Assembly: GCF_009720625.1 (NCBI RefSeq)
Contig: NZ_CP046266.1
Location: 2,117,501 to 2,181,500, forward strand
Direction: 5' to 3'
DNA from: Metabacillus sediminilitoris
GTDB taxonomy: Bacteria; Bacillota; Bacilli; Bacillales; Bacillaceae
DNA: 64,000 nucleotides
The translations under genes and the position numbers were made by a program. The notes below the pieces were generated by a model. It had not been told where the DNA came from and made no database searches. It saw only the letters and a program-made list of their open reading frames with translations. This document shows, one piece after another, positions 19,442 through 27,905 of the stretch (its first letter is position 1; each line of letters opens with the position of its first letter).

Positions 19442-19470
19442 GATACACAAGGCAGCTATTATCCAATTCG

Positions 19471-20001
19471 TCACACTCTATTCAAGTAATCGTCGAGCTG
19501 ATCAAAGGTTTCGCCAAAACCTTGCTTCATTGATTCAAACTCTTCCACAAATCTCTTACGTTCTGTCTCAGATGCATTTATAGGACCACCTCGAAGGGTG
19601 ATTGTGGTTTTGCCTTCATTTTCTGAAAACGTCAGTGTATTTAATACTTCTAGCGGCCAGATCGGGCTAAATGGTGCACGGATCGTATTGCCCTCTTCAT
19701 CAGAAAATGAATTGATGAAGACGATTTTCTCTGGTGCAATGATTTCGCGATAAACAAACTTGCCCCACATTTCGTGGCCATTAGTGGATTGCATGCAGTA
19801 GTGAAAGACACCATCTGGGCGGAGATCGAACTTCGTTACATCTATCGTGAAGCCTTTCGGTCCCCACCAGTGCTTCAGATGTTCAGGATCGGTCCATACC
19901 TTGAATACCAGCTCGCGTGGTGCATCGAAGGTACGCGTGATAACTAATTCACATTCATCAGTGTTCATTTTAGTGGAATTTATTACATTTTCCTTTGACA
20001 T
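19471..20001 (-). CDS. SRPBCC (AHSA1-like) domain protein
   Basis: The 176-residue protein is a START-like SRPBCC fold of the activator-of-Hsp90 family, with the typical TRTFDAPRELVFKVWTDPEH near residue 23 and WWGPKGF near 49. The start follows GGAGGAACTGAA. Such proteins are often co-transcribed with an ArsR regulator and a DoxX protein, exactly as here (ArsR 20672, DoxX 20042). Function is a hydrophobic-ligand binder of unknown ligand. Confidence 0.88.
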   Translation of the reverse strand: MSKENVINSTKMNTDECELVITRTFDAPRELVFKVWTDPEHLKHWWGPKGFTIDVTKFDLRPDGVFHYCMQSTNGHEMWGKFVYREIIAPEKIVFINSFSDEEGNTIRAPFSPIWPLEVLNTLTFSENEGKTTITLRGGPINASETERKRFVEEFESMKQGFGETFDQLDDYLNRV

Positions 20002-20041
20002 TTCAGTTCCTCCTTAAATGTGTAGGTTGTTGCCATTTTAG

Positions 20042-20440
20042 TTATATTGTTAAGCTATTCTTACTAATCAATGAAGCGGATTTTATTTTTTTGTGATGGA
20101 AAATATAAGAGCCGGCTATCAAAATGTAGCCGATAATAAAAAACAGCCATCCACTAGCAGGGTCGCCAACAGATATACTTGAATACATAGCACCCGTTAA
20201 ATCAAATACAAAACCTGCATAAGCCCATTCCTTAATTCTCGGAAAACCAGGAATAAGTATCGCTACAACACCTAATAATTTGGCAATTCCGAGAAAGGGC
20301 AGGAGGTAGGTTGGATAGCCTAAATGATTAAATAAAGCAACTGCATCGGGAACAGACATTATATCCGGAATAGAACCAAAAATCATCAATGTCACAAACG
20401 GCCCTGTAAAAATCCAGTATATAATTTTTATTTTTTTCAT
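20042..20440 (-). CDS. DoxX family membrane protein
   Basis: The 132-residue protein has four hydrophobic segments and the DoxX-like pattern, with FLGIAKLLGVVAILIPGFPR in the middle. A GGGAGGAAAT site precedes the ATG. It sits between two SRPBCC-related genes in an ArsR-led unit. Biochemical role is not known. Confidence 0.82.
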   Translation of the reverse strand: MKKIKIIYWIFTGPFVTLMIFGSIPDIMSVPDAVALFNHLGYPTYLLPFLGIAKLLGVVAILIPGFPRIKEWAYAGFVFDLTGAMYSSISVGDPASGWLFFIIGYILIAGSYIFHHKKIKSASLISKNSLTI

Positions 20441-20514
20441 TTACTCATTTCCTCCCTTAGTTTTGTATATTAACCGTATATTGCAAATTTCCTATTTTGT
20501 TGTGTTTTTGTTCC

Positions 20515-20682
20515 TTAAATCTTCGCCAATTGTTCCTCAAGACGATCAAGCGTGGATTTTGCTCCCTCAATGGCGCCGTACTCCTTGACCAACTTATCCA
20601 ATTCGGCTGCTTTCTGCCATGATTTCATTCCTCCAATTTCGTTTTTTTTATGCACTTTTGCAGGACTACTGCTAGTCGTCAT
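20515..20682 (-). pseudogene. Internally deleted SRPBCC gene
   Basis: The frame encodes 55 residues and overlaps the arsR stop by an ATGACGACTAG junction. The N-terminus (TTSSSPAKVHKKNEI) looks like the start of an AHSA1 protein, and the end (YGAIEGAKSTLDRLEEQLAK) like the C-terminus of one, but the roughly 110-residue core is absent. It is best read as an in-frame deletion remnant. A genuine small protein is possible. Confidence 0.55.
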
Positions 20683-21016
20683 GGTTCACTTCCTTACCTT
20701 GCAGGTCCTGCAGGTATTCGTCTAAGCGGTCGAATCTCTCGTTCCAGATGTGGCGGTAAGACTTCAACCATTCATCAATCTCTTTGAACGGCTCGGCTCT
20801 CAGTTTGTAGATCCGTCTATTGGCCATCGCCTGCACCTCTACCAACCCGGCATTATTAAGTACACGAAGATGTTTGGAAGCTTGCGGCTGGTTAAGTCCA
20901 AGTCGTTCGGCAATTTCCCCTACTGTGAGAGGCCCGTCACGCAAGAGTTCTACGATGTGTAGTCGGTTGGACTCAGCAAGAGCATTCAATGTTGTTTTCA
21001 TGAATTGAATATACAT
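20672..21016 (-). CDS. ArsR family transcriptional regulator
   Basis: The protein is about 114 residues. The winged helix-turn-helix is clear: NRLHIVELLRDGPLTVGEIA, then LNQPQASKHLRVLNNAGLVE. No metal-binding cysteine motif is visible, so it belongs to the group that controls SRPBCC/DoxX operons. The start may be 21016, 21001 or 21037. A palindrome at 21022-21031 overlaps the promoter-proximal region and may be its operator. Confidence 0.85.
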   Translation of the reverse strand: MYIQFMKTTLNALAESNRLHIVELLRDGPLTVGEIAERLGLNQPQASKHLRVLNNAGLVEVQAMANRRIYKLRAEPFKEIDEWLKSYRHIWNERFDRLDEYLQDLQGKEVNHDD

Positions 21017-21021
21017 TAATA

Positions 21022-21031
21022 GGAATATTCC
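21022..21031. promoter_or_regulatory. Palindrome GGAATATTCC near arsR start
   Basis: A perfect 10-bp palindrome with a related half (AAGGAATATT) 13 bases further upstream; candidate ArsR autoregulatory operator. Confidence 0.4.
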
Positions 21032-21038
21032 TGTCAAG

Positions 21039-21377
21039 GAATATTGTGGAATTTTTTTCCTAATTTACGTTCCTTGTTGCCTCTGTGATTGTTTACAATT
21101 TGATTTTTATTAAACGAGAGGCTCTAGTTCAATATGCGCTAGTTAGCTTTAGAAGCACTTTAAAATATTATTGATCTTCAACAATTGGGCGCTATCCTTG
21201 AATAAGGGTAGTGATATTTAAAGGGCCATTTAATTGAGTATGAGGTTGTATAAACCCCCTTGGGCGTCCAAGGGGGTTTATTTATGTTAGGTTCCGTTGA
21301 TGAATTATTATGTTAATAAAAGGTGAATATAATATGAACTCGTATTTTATTATTTATGAGTGTGTCTAAGTTTCTAT
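21039..21377. other. Intergenic region arsR / DUF421 gene
   Basis: Contains one member of the short dispersed motif (ATTGGGCGCTATCCTTGAATA at about 21184) and the palindromic terminator at 21251-21281. No gene seen. Confidence 0.4.
21251..21281. terminator. Bidirectional terminator
   Basis: Arms TAAACCCCCTTGG and TCCAAGGGGGTTTA with a 3-4 base loop, T-rich on both sides; serves the - strand DUF421 gene or readthrough on the + strand. Confidence 0.75.
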
Positions 21378-22091
21378 TTATGACTCTTTATCAATGGGAG
21401 AAGTAATCTTGTCTTTGTACAAATCAAAATACAGTTGACCATTTGTTCCCCGAACACAATATGAAACATCAGGTAGGGTCAATCCTCGTTGATCTAATTC
21501 TGTAAATAACCAACTTTTTGTTAGGTGGTTTTGAGTGAAATTTTTATCAATAATTTGACCATCCATAATTAATTCAATAGGAAAAGCTGATTGGGTAGGA
21601 GTGAAAATCCCTAAATCTTTTTTGGTTACATTTCGATGCGGGGGTTTCTTTAATACAGATAAATGTCCGCCAGCTTCAACAATAGCGTATTCTACTTCAT
21701 CAATATCAAATATTTCTTTTCCCCTTAAGGCTTGATTTAATGAATCTATTGTAAATTTTAATTTACCCATATTTTTTTCAAGTATTTTTCCATCTTGTAT
21801 GACTACAGTAGGTTCTCCATTAAGAAAGGCTCTGGCATTTCTATTTTTTAATGAAACTAAAGTGGCAAGGAATATAATCGTACTAAAAATTATTAATGCA
21901 GTAATAAAGTTACTGAAGCGTATGGAGGTATTAAATGTCAAATTTCCTGCAATAGATCCTAGCGTAATTGAAGCAATAAAATCATGATAAGTCATTTGAG
22001 AAATAGTTTGTTTTCCAAGTAAATGGGCAATACAAATTAGCAAAACAAATGCTGCAAGAGTTCGAATTATGACTTCAAAAGTTCCGACCAT
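21378..22091 (-). CDS. DUF421 (YetF/YrbG-like) membrane protein
   Basis: The protein is about 237 residues with three N-terminal hydrophobic segments, then the cytoplasmic DUF421 domain. Family landmarks are the RTLAAFVLLICIAHLLGKQT start and SLKNRNARAFLNGEPTVVIQDGK. The ATG at 22091 behind AAAGGTGAG is preferred over a GTG at 22100. Homologues are often forespore or stress proteins of unknown function. Confidence 0.85.
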   Translation of the reverse strand: MVGTFEVIIRTLAAFVLLICIAHLLGKQTISQMTYHDFIASITLGSIAGNLTFNTSIRFSNFITALIIFSTIIFLATLVSLKNRNARAFLNGEPTVVIQDGKILEKNMGKLKFTIDSLNQALRGKEIFDIDEVEYAIVEAGGHLSVLKKPPHRNVTKKDLGIFTPTQSAFPIELIMDGQIIDKNFTQNHLTKSWLFTELDQRGLTLPDVSYCVRGTNGQLYFDLYKDKITSPIDKES

Positions 22092-22100
22092 TATCCTCAC

Positions 22101-22533
22101 CTTTAACTTTTTACTTACTATTTTTTTACATTAAAGGCTTAAAACATACATAAAAGAAAATAACTTTTGCAAAGATATTTGAACGAAACAAATTAACTTA
22201 TTATGGTTGCCTGGGAATAAGTCTTGGATTCTATGAGTTCCAAGGCTTTATAATTGCTGATAAGAAATATTTATGTGAAATAGAAATATTTAAAATAATC
22301 ATTGTTGAACCACTGAGATAGAGTATATTTCTATTCAAGAATCGGGCGCGATTGTGGAACAACATAGGTAGAAAATGATCAAACTTTTTTATAAAAACCA
22401 AACTTAAAATCTGCTGGAGAAGAATCCATTTTGATCAATCTTTTGTCAAAATGGATTCTTTTTATTTATCATAAAAAACTAGTTTGTGAGTTATTTTTGA
22501 TCAAACTTTATTTCAAAGCAACAGCAGGTACCT
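22101..22533. other. Intergenic region left of repeat D
   Basis: No gene. It holds one short dispersed motif (AATCGGGCGCGATTGTGGAAC at about 22340) and the terminator at 22419-22466. Confidence 0.4.
22419..22466 (+). terminator. Hairpin terminator
   Basis: Arms AAGAATCCATTTTGA and TCAAAATGGATTCTT are perfectly complementary, followed by TTTATTT. The transcript it ends is not evident. Confidence 0.7.
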
Positions 22534-22746
22534 TTTATCCCATACTTAACGGGCAGTAAGACTTCCACTTCAAGATTCGAGAGAAACAAAGAAGATAAGT
22601 GGGAGATAACTGCCCGTAAAGATCCGACGAGCGATTGACGTCCAAGTCAGGCAAGACATAAGGACGTGGCGTTTTATGCGTGATAAGTTTCGCTAACTAT
22701 CAGTGGGGGATGAAGAAAACCCCCACTGATGGAAGTCTCACTTTAT
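22534..22746 (+). repeat. Structured dispersed repeat, copy D
   Basis: Full-length, bordered by TTTAT on both sides, with the GACGAGCGATTGACGTCCAAG middle variant. Second hairpin intact except for one C to T change (AACTATCAGTGG). Confidence 0.9.
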
Positions 22747-22885
22747 CATAACGTCTAACCAAAATGTTTTTTGCATTTTCCATTTTATATAAAAAGAGGT
22801 AAAAAATTGAAACTATTTTCTTTTTAAAACGTACTTAATTATGAGAAACATAGGATACAAGATCATTTAAACAGGAGGGGATCTT

Positions 22886-24451
22886 ATGAGAAATTCAATA
22901 CATAAAAAAGGACTTATTTTCGGACTGATCATTTCTTTAAGTCTTCCGACAATTGCATTTGGAAGGGAACCAGCTGCTAGTCCAAATTCAACAAACCAAC
23001 CTATTAATCTAGTTAAAAGTACAAATGCGGTAAGCATAACCAGTACACTTAATCTACTAAATTTACCTGCAATTTATCCGAATGAGCAGAGCGAGCTCTC
23101 AAGAAAAGGCCCAATCGTTGAATCGAATAAACAACAAGATCGATTTGTACAGAATGCTGTTCAATTTCTTACGAATGTGGAAGAGGGGAATGGTATACAA
23201 GCCTTAAAGTTGTCATCTCGCGCTTTAAAGAAATCTATTTCAGAACAATGGATTAAAACCTACTGGACTACACTTATGCAGCAATTACAGCCTCAAGGAG
23301 GTTCATTTATTGGTTTTGGGACAGCTAAGGTCAAGGAGTCGAATCGAGTCCATACCAATGTTGAAGTTGAGCTTCAATTCGAAAAGGCAACGTTTCCGTT
23401 TATACTTAGATTAGACCAGTCAGGGAAGGTAGATGATTTTCAATTAAATATGTTTACAGGTCCGTTTGCTCCAGATCCCGAGTACAGTGATCCAGATTCT
23501 TTTATTGAAAAAGACGTTGTGGTAGGAAAAGGAGATTTTGCCCTGCATGGAACACTGACAATTCCTAAAGGGAAGGGACCATTTCCGGTAGTTGTTCTAG
23601 TTCAAGGATCAGGGGCAAGTGATCAGGATGAAGCAGCTTATGCGTTAAAACCTTTCCGTGATTTGGCGTACGGTCTAGCTACAAAAGGAATTGCTGTACT
23701 CCGTTACAACAAACGGACATTTGAACATACAGTAAAAACAACAGCAGATCTAAATCACACGGTTGATAAAGAAACAACAGATGATGCGCTTTTAGCAACT
23801 CGTTTACTTGAAAAAGAGAAAAAAATAGACGATGAGCAAATCTATATTCTTGGTCATAGCCAAGGCGGTATGATGGTGCCTCAAATGATTGATCAAGATA
23901 AGAGACAAAACATTGCAGGTGCGATCGTAATGGGCTCACCAGCAAGAACAATTCAGGAGGTTATTTTTGACCAATTTGATTATCTTCTTTCAATTGGCCA
24001 ACTCTCACCTCAGGCATATGATTTTTATTCGAAACAATTCGAAATGATAAATGATCCGAATTTCTCTGGAGAAAATCCCCCTGATGAATTTCTCCTTGGT
24101 CAGGCAATGTTTTGGGATTCTTTCAATGATATTAGTGCAGCAGAGATGGCAAAGGATCAAAATAAACCATTGCTTATCATTCAAGGTGAACGGGATTATC
24201 AAGTGATATCAGACATTGAGACGCCTATTTGGAAAGAGGAGCTTTCTCATCGTGACAATGTTGAATATCGACTATATCCAATGCTGAATCATTTCTTTAC
24301 AGAAGGCGAAGGGGAAATGAGCACACCGGCAGAATACCTTACACCTGCTAACATCCCAGAATATATAATTAATGACATTGCTGAGTGGGTTAAGTCTGAA
24401 CCCTATAAAAGTGAATCAAAAAAGGTTAGTCACTCATCTTTGGTTCGGTAA
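22886..24451 (+). CDS. Secreted alpha/beta hydrolase with DUF3887 domain
   Basis: The 521-residue protein has a Sec signal peptide (residues about 1-26, ending near AFGRE) and no lipobox. A DUF3887 domain (about residues 88-195) precedes an alpha/beta hydrolase domain with the oxyanion region VQGSGASDQDEAAYALKPFR and the nucleophile elbow GHSQGG near residue 326. A late histidine (MLNHFF) completes the likely Ser-Asp-His triad. Homologues are extracellular esterases or peptidases of unknown substrate. AGGAGGGGAT precedes the ATG. Confidence 0.88.
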   Translation: MRNSIHKKGLIFGLIISLSLPTIAFGREPAASPNSTNQPINLVKSTNAVSITSTLNLLNLPAIYPNEQSELSRKGPIVESNKQQDRFVQNAVQFLTNVEEGNGIQALKLSSRALKKSISEQWIKTYWTTLMQQLQPQGGSFIGFGTAKVKESNRVHTNVEVELQFEKATFPFILRLDQSGKVDDFQLNMFTGPFAPDPEYSDPDSFIEKDVVVGKGDFALHGTLTIPKGKGPFPVVVLVQGSGASDQDEAAYALKPFRDLAYGLATKGIAVLRYNKRTFEHTVKTTADLNHTVDKETTDDALLATRLLEKEKKIDDEQIYILGHSQGGMMVPQMIDQDKRQNIAGAIVMGSPARTIQEVIFDQFDYLLSIGQLSPQAYDFYSKQFEMINDPNFSGENPPDEFLLGQAMFWDSFNDISAAEMAKDQNKPLLIIQGERDYQVISDIETPIWKEELSHRDNVEYRLYPMLNHFFTEGEGEMSTPAEYLTPANIPEYIINDIAEWVKSEPYKSESKKVSHSSLVR

Positions 24452-24543
24452 AGATGAGGATGAATAGATAATAGTAGCAAGTGAACTAGAAAAGATCATA
24501 TTGGTATGGGAAACAAAACAACATTCTAATTAATAAAGAATTA

Positions 24544-24580
24544 AAAACCTTGATTGGATTTTGCTTTTCAAGGTTTTTAT
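24544..24580 (+). terminator. Terminator after hydrolase gene
   Basis: Stem AAACCTTGA with TCAAGGTTT followed by TTATT. Confidence 0.6.
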
Positions 24581-24604
24581 TCTAAATAGAAAGTTTTAGA
24601 AATA

Positions 24605-24650
24605 ACAAAAATGTTGACCTTAGGATCTCTAGGTCAACATTTTTTTGTAT
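24605..24650 (+). terminator. Second terminator, duplicate of the one at 18568
   Basis: Arms AAAAATGTTGACCT and AGGTCAACATTTTT plus TTT, followed by GTATTCTC, shared almost base for base with 18568-18617. Confidence 0.75.
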
Positions 24651-24892
24651 TCTCAATTTCTCAGTCGTGAAGGTTATACCAACAAGGAGTTTTGTTTTAA
24701 TACCTGGCAATGGCAAAAAGAACGAGAATTTACGAGATGACATGTAACATATAGGAGAGGTTAAATTAATATTCATAGAGAAATGGGTTTCCATAATTTT
24801 AACAGCAGGTAATTTTACCTTCAGTATAAAAGGGGGGTGTTGAGTGTTTCTTTAATAGATATATCTTTTAATTATTAGGAACTAGAAAGAGA

Positions 24893-25087
24893 GTGAGGAA
24901 TGTGAATGATGTTTCAAAAAAATCAATGAAATGTCCAATCTGCAGTAAGGGCAATAACTGTGGCTACCATTCATGCTGGTGTACGAAAGAGTATTTTCCA
25001 AAAGAGATTTTTGAGTTAGTACCAGATAATCAATTGAGAAAATCGTGCATCTGCAAAGAATGTCTTGATAAGTTTAAGGAAAAGTAA
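24893..25087 (+). CDS. Cysteine-rich CWC family protein
   Basis: The 64-residue protein has eight cysteines arranged as CPICSKGNNCG, then CWCTK and CICKECLDKF, which matches the CWC small-protein family and suggests one or two zinc sites. Start could be GTG at 24893 or GTG at 24902. No partner gene adjoins it; role unknown. Confidence 0.7.
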   Translation: MRNVNDVSKKSMKCPICSKGNNCGYHSCWCTKEYFPKEIFELVPDNQLRKSCICKECLDKFKEK

Positions 25088-25265
25088 GTATAAAACTAAG
25101 ATTTACAGGATGTTGCAAAATGTGAAAAATTGGATATAAATACTGAATATAAGAGTGGTAGAAAACTAGAATTGTTACAGCAAACTTTAAGCATTAAAAA
25201 ATAGGTTGTGTAAATGACCTATTATTTCATATGTTCAGATATAGATAGATAAAAAGTAGATGATG

Positions 25266-25488
25266 CTTACCCCATTCTTAACGGGCAGTAGGACTCCCAC
25301 TTCAAGATTCGAGAGAAATAAAGAAGATAAATGGGAGATAAATGGGAGATAACTGCCCGTAAAGATCCGACGAGCGATTGACGTCCAAGTCAGGCGAGAC
25401 ATAAGGAAGTGGCGTATTAAGCGTGATAAGTTTCGCTAACCATCAGTGGGGATGAAGAAACCCCCTACTGATGGAAGTCTCACTTTAT
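25266..25488 (+). repeat. Structured dispersed repeat, copy E
   Basis: Full-length with an internal 12-bp duplication (GATAAATGGGAGATAAATGGGAGA) in the right arm of the first hairpin. Left border CTTAC, right border TTTAT. Second hairpin has changes on both arms. Confidence 0.9.
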
Positions 25489-25555
25489 TACAATGGGTTT
25501 CTATGAAAACAAATAGACAAAAAATACATAGGAAAAAGCTCAAAGCTATTATAAA

Positions 25556-25586
25556 ACAAACCCCTCTAAAATTAGAGGGGTTTTAG
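25556..25586. terminator. Bidirectional hairpin terminator
   Basis: Arms AAACCCCTCTA and TAGAGGGGTTT around AAAT, T-rich on the + strand. Confidence 0.65.
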
Positions 25587-25823
25587 TGGTTTGAACATGG
25601 CAAAATATCGAATGATACGTACTTACTTTTGGGAAGAATCCGATTGTTTCAGAAGAGATGCCCATTGTTAGCAATTTATGTTGTTCCACTACTTCATTCC
25701 ATGCTCTTTCGACTTTTTGACGAGCTGATTAGCAAAGCGAATATATAACTTGTTTTATGTATGAACCATGTATCAGAATATGATGGTAAGTAAGCCGAGT
25801 GCTTTTGGCCGTATCCGGACAAA

Positions 25824-25866
25824 AACGGCTTAGCTTTCATTCCCTCAGACCTCAAGCTAAGCTTCG
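25824..25866 (-). terminator. Terminator of the second sigma-54 activator
   Basis: Stem GCTTAGCTT/AAGCTAAGC; on the - strand it is followed by CGTTTTTGT. It lies 18 bases past the activator stop. Confidence 0.7.
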
Positions 25867-25883
25867 AAACAAGTGCAGAATAT

Positions 25884-27254
25884 TCAATTCTCCTGCAAGT
25901 CCTGACAATACTCTCTGATCAATTTGACTGCTTGCGTTTGGCTGATTTGTAGATCCTTGGCTACGCGCCTGGAGCTCCGATTCAGCTTATAGGATGCACG
26001 AACCATCTCTTTTTTTGCTAATTCGATCGCCTCATTGAGGGAAGTGGGGACGGTTTTATCAATCAGCAGCTGGCTTTGTCGATAAACGCCTTCGGGTAGA
26101 TCATGGATGCCGATGACATCATCGCTAGTAATGACAAGCTTTTCGATAAGGTTTTCTAATTGCCTTACGTTTCCTTGCCAGGAATAATGGGTCAGACACT
26201 CGAGGCAATCTTTTGAAATTAATTTGTTCATTTCATATTTTCGATTAAATTTATATAAGAAATGATAGGTGAGCGGGCTGATATCTTCCGGTCTTTCACG
26301 AAGAGGAAGCATGGTGATATCCACTACGTTCAGCCTGTAATATAAATCCTCCCGAAACGTTTTGTTTTTCACCATTTCGTACAAGTCTTTATTGGTCGCA
26401 GTAATAATACGGATATCCACGGTCTTTTCTTGAGTTCCGCCAATTGGAATGAATTTTTTATCCTGAATGACTCGCAGCATTTTGGCCTGAAGAGGCAAAG
26501 GCATGTCCCCGATTTCATCAAGAAACAGTGTCCCTCTATCAACAGTTTCCAACATCCCTTTTTTTCCGGAACGGTTTGCATTTGTAAACGCTCCTGGTGT
26601 ATAGCCAAAAAGCTCGGATTCCATTAATTCAGCAGGAATGGCTGCACAATTAATTGTTAAAAAGGGACCGTTTTTTCTACTGCTGTTTTCGTGGATATAT
26701 TGGGCTAAAACGCTTTTACCTGTTCCGGATTCACCAAGAATTAATATCGTAGAGTTTGTAGCCGCCACCTTCCTAGCATACTTCAATACATTTTTCATTT
26801 TTTTATTATTTGTGATAATGCTAGTAAATGAATCTTCCATTTCCTTCCTTTGATCTGAATCCTTTTCTTTACCTTTCAGCATTTTATAGCTTTGTAATTC
26901 TCTTGCAGTTGTTACGATCAATTCCACTTCCTTCTTTTCATTTAAAATAGGGACGGCAGAAGTGAGCAGCTCTGCACCGAGGACAGTGGTTTGTTTAATC
27001 GTAATCGGCTCTTTTCTTTCCAAGATATCGGGGAAAATGGAGGGAAACCAATATCCCTTATCAACTAATTCCAAGCTTAATTTTCCCATCACATCTTCCT
27101 TATTTAATCCATAATGCTTCTTACAGGCATCATTGACATAAATAATTTTCTTATTCTTATCCAAAACAAAAATTTCATCAGAAGAATAATCCAAAATTTT
27201 AGTAAGCGTTTCCATGTCCAAATCAAAATTGGTAAATAAATTGGATAATGTCAT
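25884..27254 (-). CDS. Sigma-54-dependent activator, PAS-AAA-Fis type
   Basis: The 456-residue protein has a PAS domain (about residues 15-125), an AAA+ sigma-54 interaction domain with Walker A GESGTGKS near residue 173, and a C-terminal Fis-type helix-turn-helix (SSRRVAKDLQISQTQAVKLI). The loop usually reading GAFTGA is GAFTNA here, an unusual change in the sigma-contacting motif. GGGAGGT precedes the ATG. Three sigma-54 promoters to its right, each with a related upstream inverted repeat, define a likely regulon: Rieske oxygenase, ThDP enzyme, dehydrogenases and transporters. Confidence 0.92.
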   Translation of the reverse strand: MTLSNLFTNFDLDMETLTKILDYSSDEIFVLDKNKKIIYVNDACKKHYGLNKEDVMGKLSLELVDKGYWFPSIFPDILERKEPITIKQTTVLGAELLTSAVPILNEKKEVELIVTTARELQSYKMLKGKEKDSDQRKEMEDSFTSIITNNKKMKNVLKYARKVAATNSTILILGESGTGKSVLAQYIHENSSRKNGPFLTINCAAIPAELMESELFGYTPGAFTNANRSGKKGMLETVDRGTLFLDEIGDMPLPLQAKMLRVIQDKKFIPIGGTQEKTVDIRIITATNKDLYEMVKNKTFREDLYYRLNVVDITMLPLRERPEDISPLTYHFLYKFNRKYEMNKLISKDCLECLTHYSWQGNVRQLENLIEKLVITSDDVIGIHDLPEGVYRQSQLLIDKTVPTSLNEAIELAKKEMVRASYKLNRSSRRVAKDLQISQTQAVKLIREYCQDLQEN

Positions 27255-27278
27255 GAGGTGACCTCCCGAAAACGATCA

Positions 27279-27308
27279 TGTGAGTTTAAGAGTACTCACA
27301 TTGAGTAC
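27279..27308. promoter_or_regulatory. Candidate activator site UAS-1
   Basis: Two overlapping inverted repeats: TGTGAGT...ACTCACA (27279-27300) and GTACTCA-CAT-TGAGTAC (27292-27308). They lie 70-100 bases before the sigma-54 promoter at 27381 and close to the activator start, so they could also serve autoregulation. Related to UAS-2 and UAS-3. Confidence 0.6.
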
Positions 27309-27380
27309 AATAGCGTTAAAAAATAATGAATATTCTTGATGTGATGAATCAACTTGTCGTTTCGCCACTCTTTAAAAGTT

Positions 27381-27396
27381 TGGCACGGTTATTGCG
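27381..27396 (+). promoter_or_regulatory. Sigma-54 promoter without an intact gene
   Basis: TGGCACGGTTATTGCG is a near-perfect -24/-12 element (GG and GC ten bases apart). No intact ORF follows before 27906; downstream are only fragments, so the original target gene may be lost, or it makes a long leader or small RNA. Confidence 0.75.
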
Positions 27397-27559
27397 AGTT
27401 TTATCGTGTATAGCAGCAAGTGTAGTGGGTTTTTTGTGTTTACAAGTTAACTTATAAAGTTTGGTTATGTAATAGAATCTTATAACTTTGCACTTAATCA
27501 TAGAAGAAATATTCTGAATTGTAAATAGGGGAAGTAGGGTACATAGATAGGAGACCAAC

Positions 27560-27747
27560 GTGAGGCAGCAGAAATATTATTTTGCGGAGGTTCGGCGCAG
27601 TTGCTCCTGATATCTTTGATGATGAAGGAGGATTTTCTTTTAGCATTTTGAATGAAAAGGAAGAAACCATGGCACTTCTGCCCTACAAACTCAGGTCAAA
27701 ATGAAAGAAGAACCGTTTGAGGCTTCTTTAAAGGTCGAAGCAGAGTG
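27560..27747 (+). pseudogene. Short remnants of an unidentified gene
   Basis: Two protein-like pieces in different frames, VAPDIFDDEGGFSFSILNEK (about 27609-27670) and QTQVKMKEEPFEASLKVEAE (about 27686-27747, ending in TGA). They follow the sigma-54 promoter at 27381. I cannot name the family. Confidence 0.35.
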
Positions 27748-27764
27748 AGTGTAGGGGTACACTG
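27745..27764. promoter_or_regulatory. Candidate activator site UAS-2
   Basis: GTGAGTGTAGGGGTACACTG aligns with UAS-1 and UAS-3 (shared GTGAGT and a complementary right half). It is about 70-85 bases upstream of the sigma-54 promoter at 27832. Confidence 0.5.
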
Positions 27765-27831
27765 AACGTTATTGCACTCGCTTTCATTTTTTGAAATCCC
27801 GTCAATCTTGACTTTTAAAGCTAAAGGCAGT

Positions 27832-27847
27832 TGGCATGAAAGTTGCA
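27832..27847 (+). promoter_or_regulatory. Sigma-54 promoter of the Rieske gene
   Basis: TGGCATGAAAGTTGCA matches the -24/-12 consensus with correct ten-base GG-GC spacing, 58 bases before the start codon. Confidence 0.85.
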
Positions 27848-27905
27848 ATGACTATTCAGGAGAAAACGAATTAAAGGATTTGAATGAGGTAAGGGGGAAT
27901 AACAA

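Larger units (their letters stand above)
24452..24892. other. Intergenic region with two terminators
   Basis: Terminators at 24544-24580 and 24605-24650. A 70-residue - strand frame at 24582-24794 overlaps these and is not convincing. Confidence 0.5.
25088..25883. other. Intergenic region with repeat E and a possible remnant
   Basis: Holds repeat copy E, the terminators at 25556 and 25824, and a - strand frame from about 25740 to 25550 with protein-like residues (VERAWNEVVEQHKLLTMGI). That frame has no start and runs into a terminator, so it is at most a gene fragment. Confidence 0.45.

Noticed and set aside
24582..24794. 70-residue - strand ORF
   Set aside because: Overlaps a perfect bidirectional hairpin and has no site for translation start.
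27349..27558. 69-residue - strand ORF
   Set aside because: Overlaps the sigma-54 promoter at 27381 on the other strand and shows no family features.
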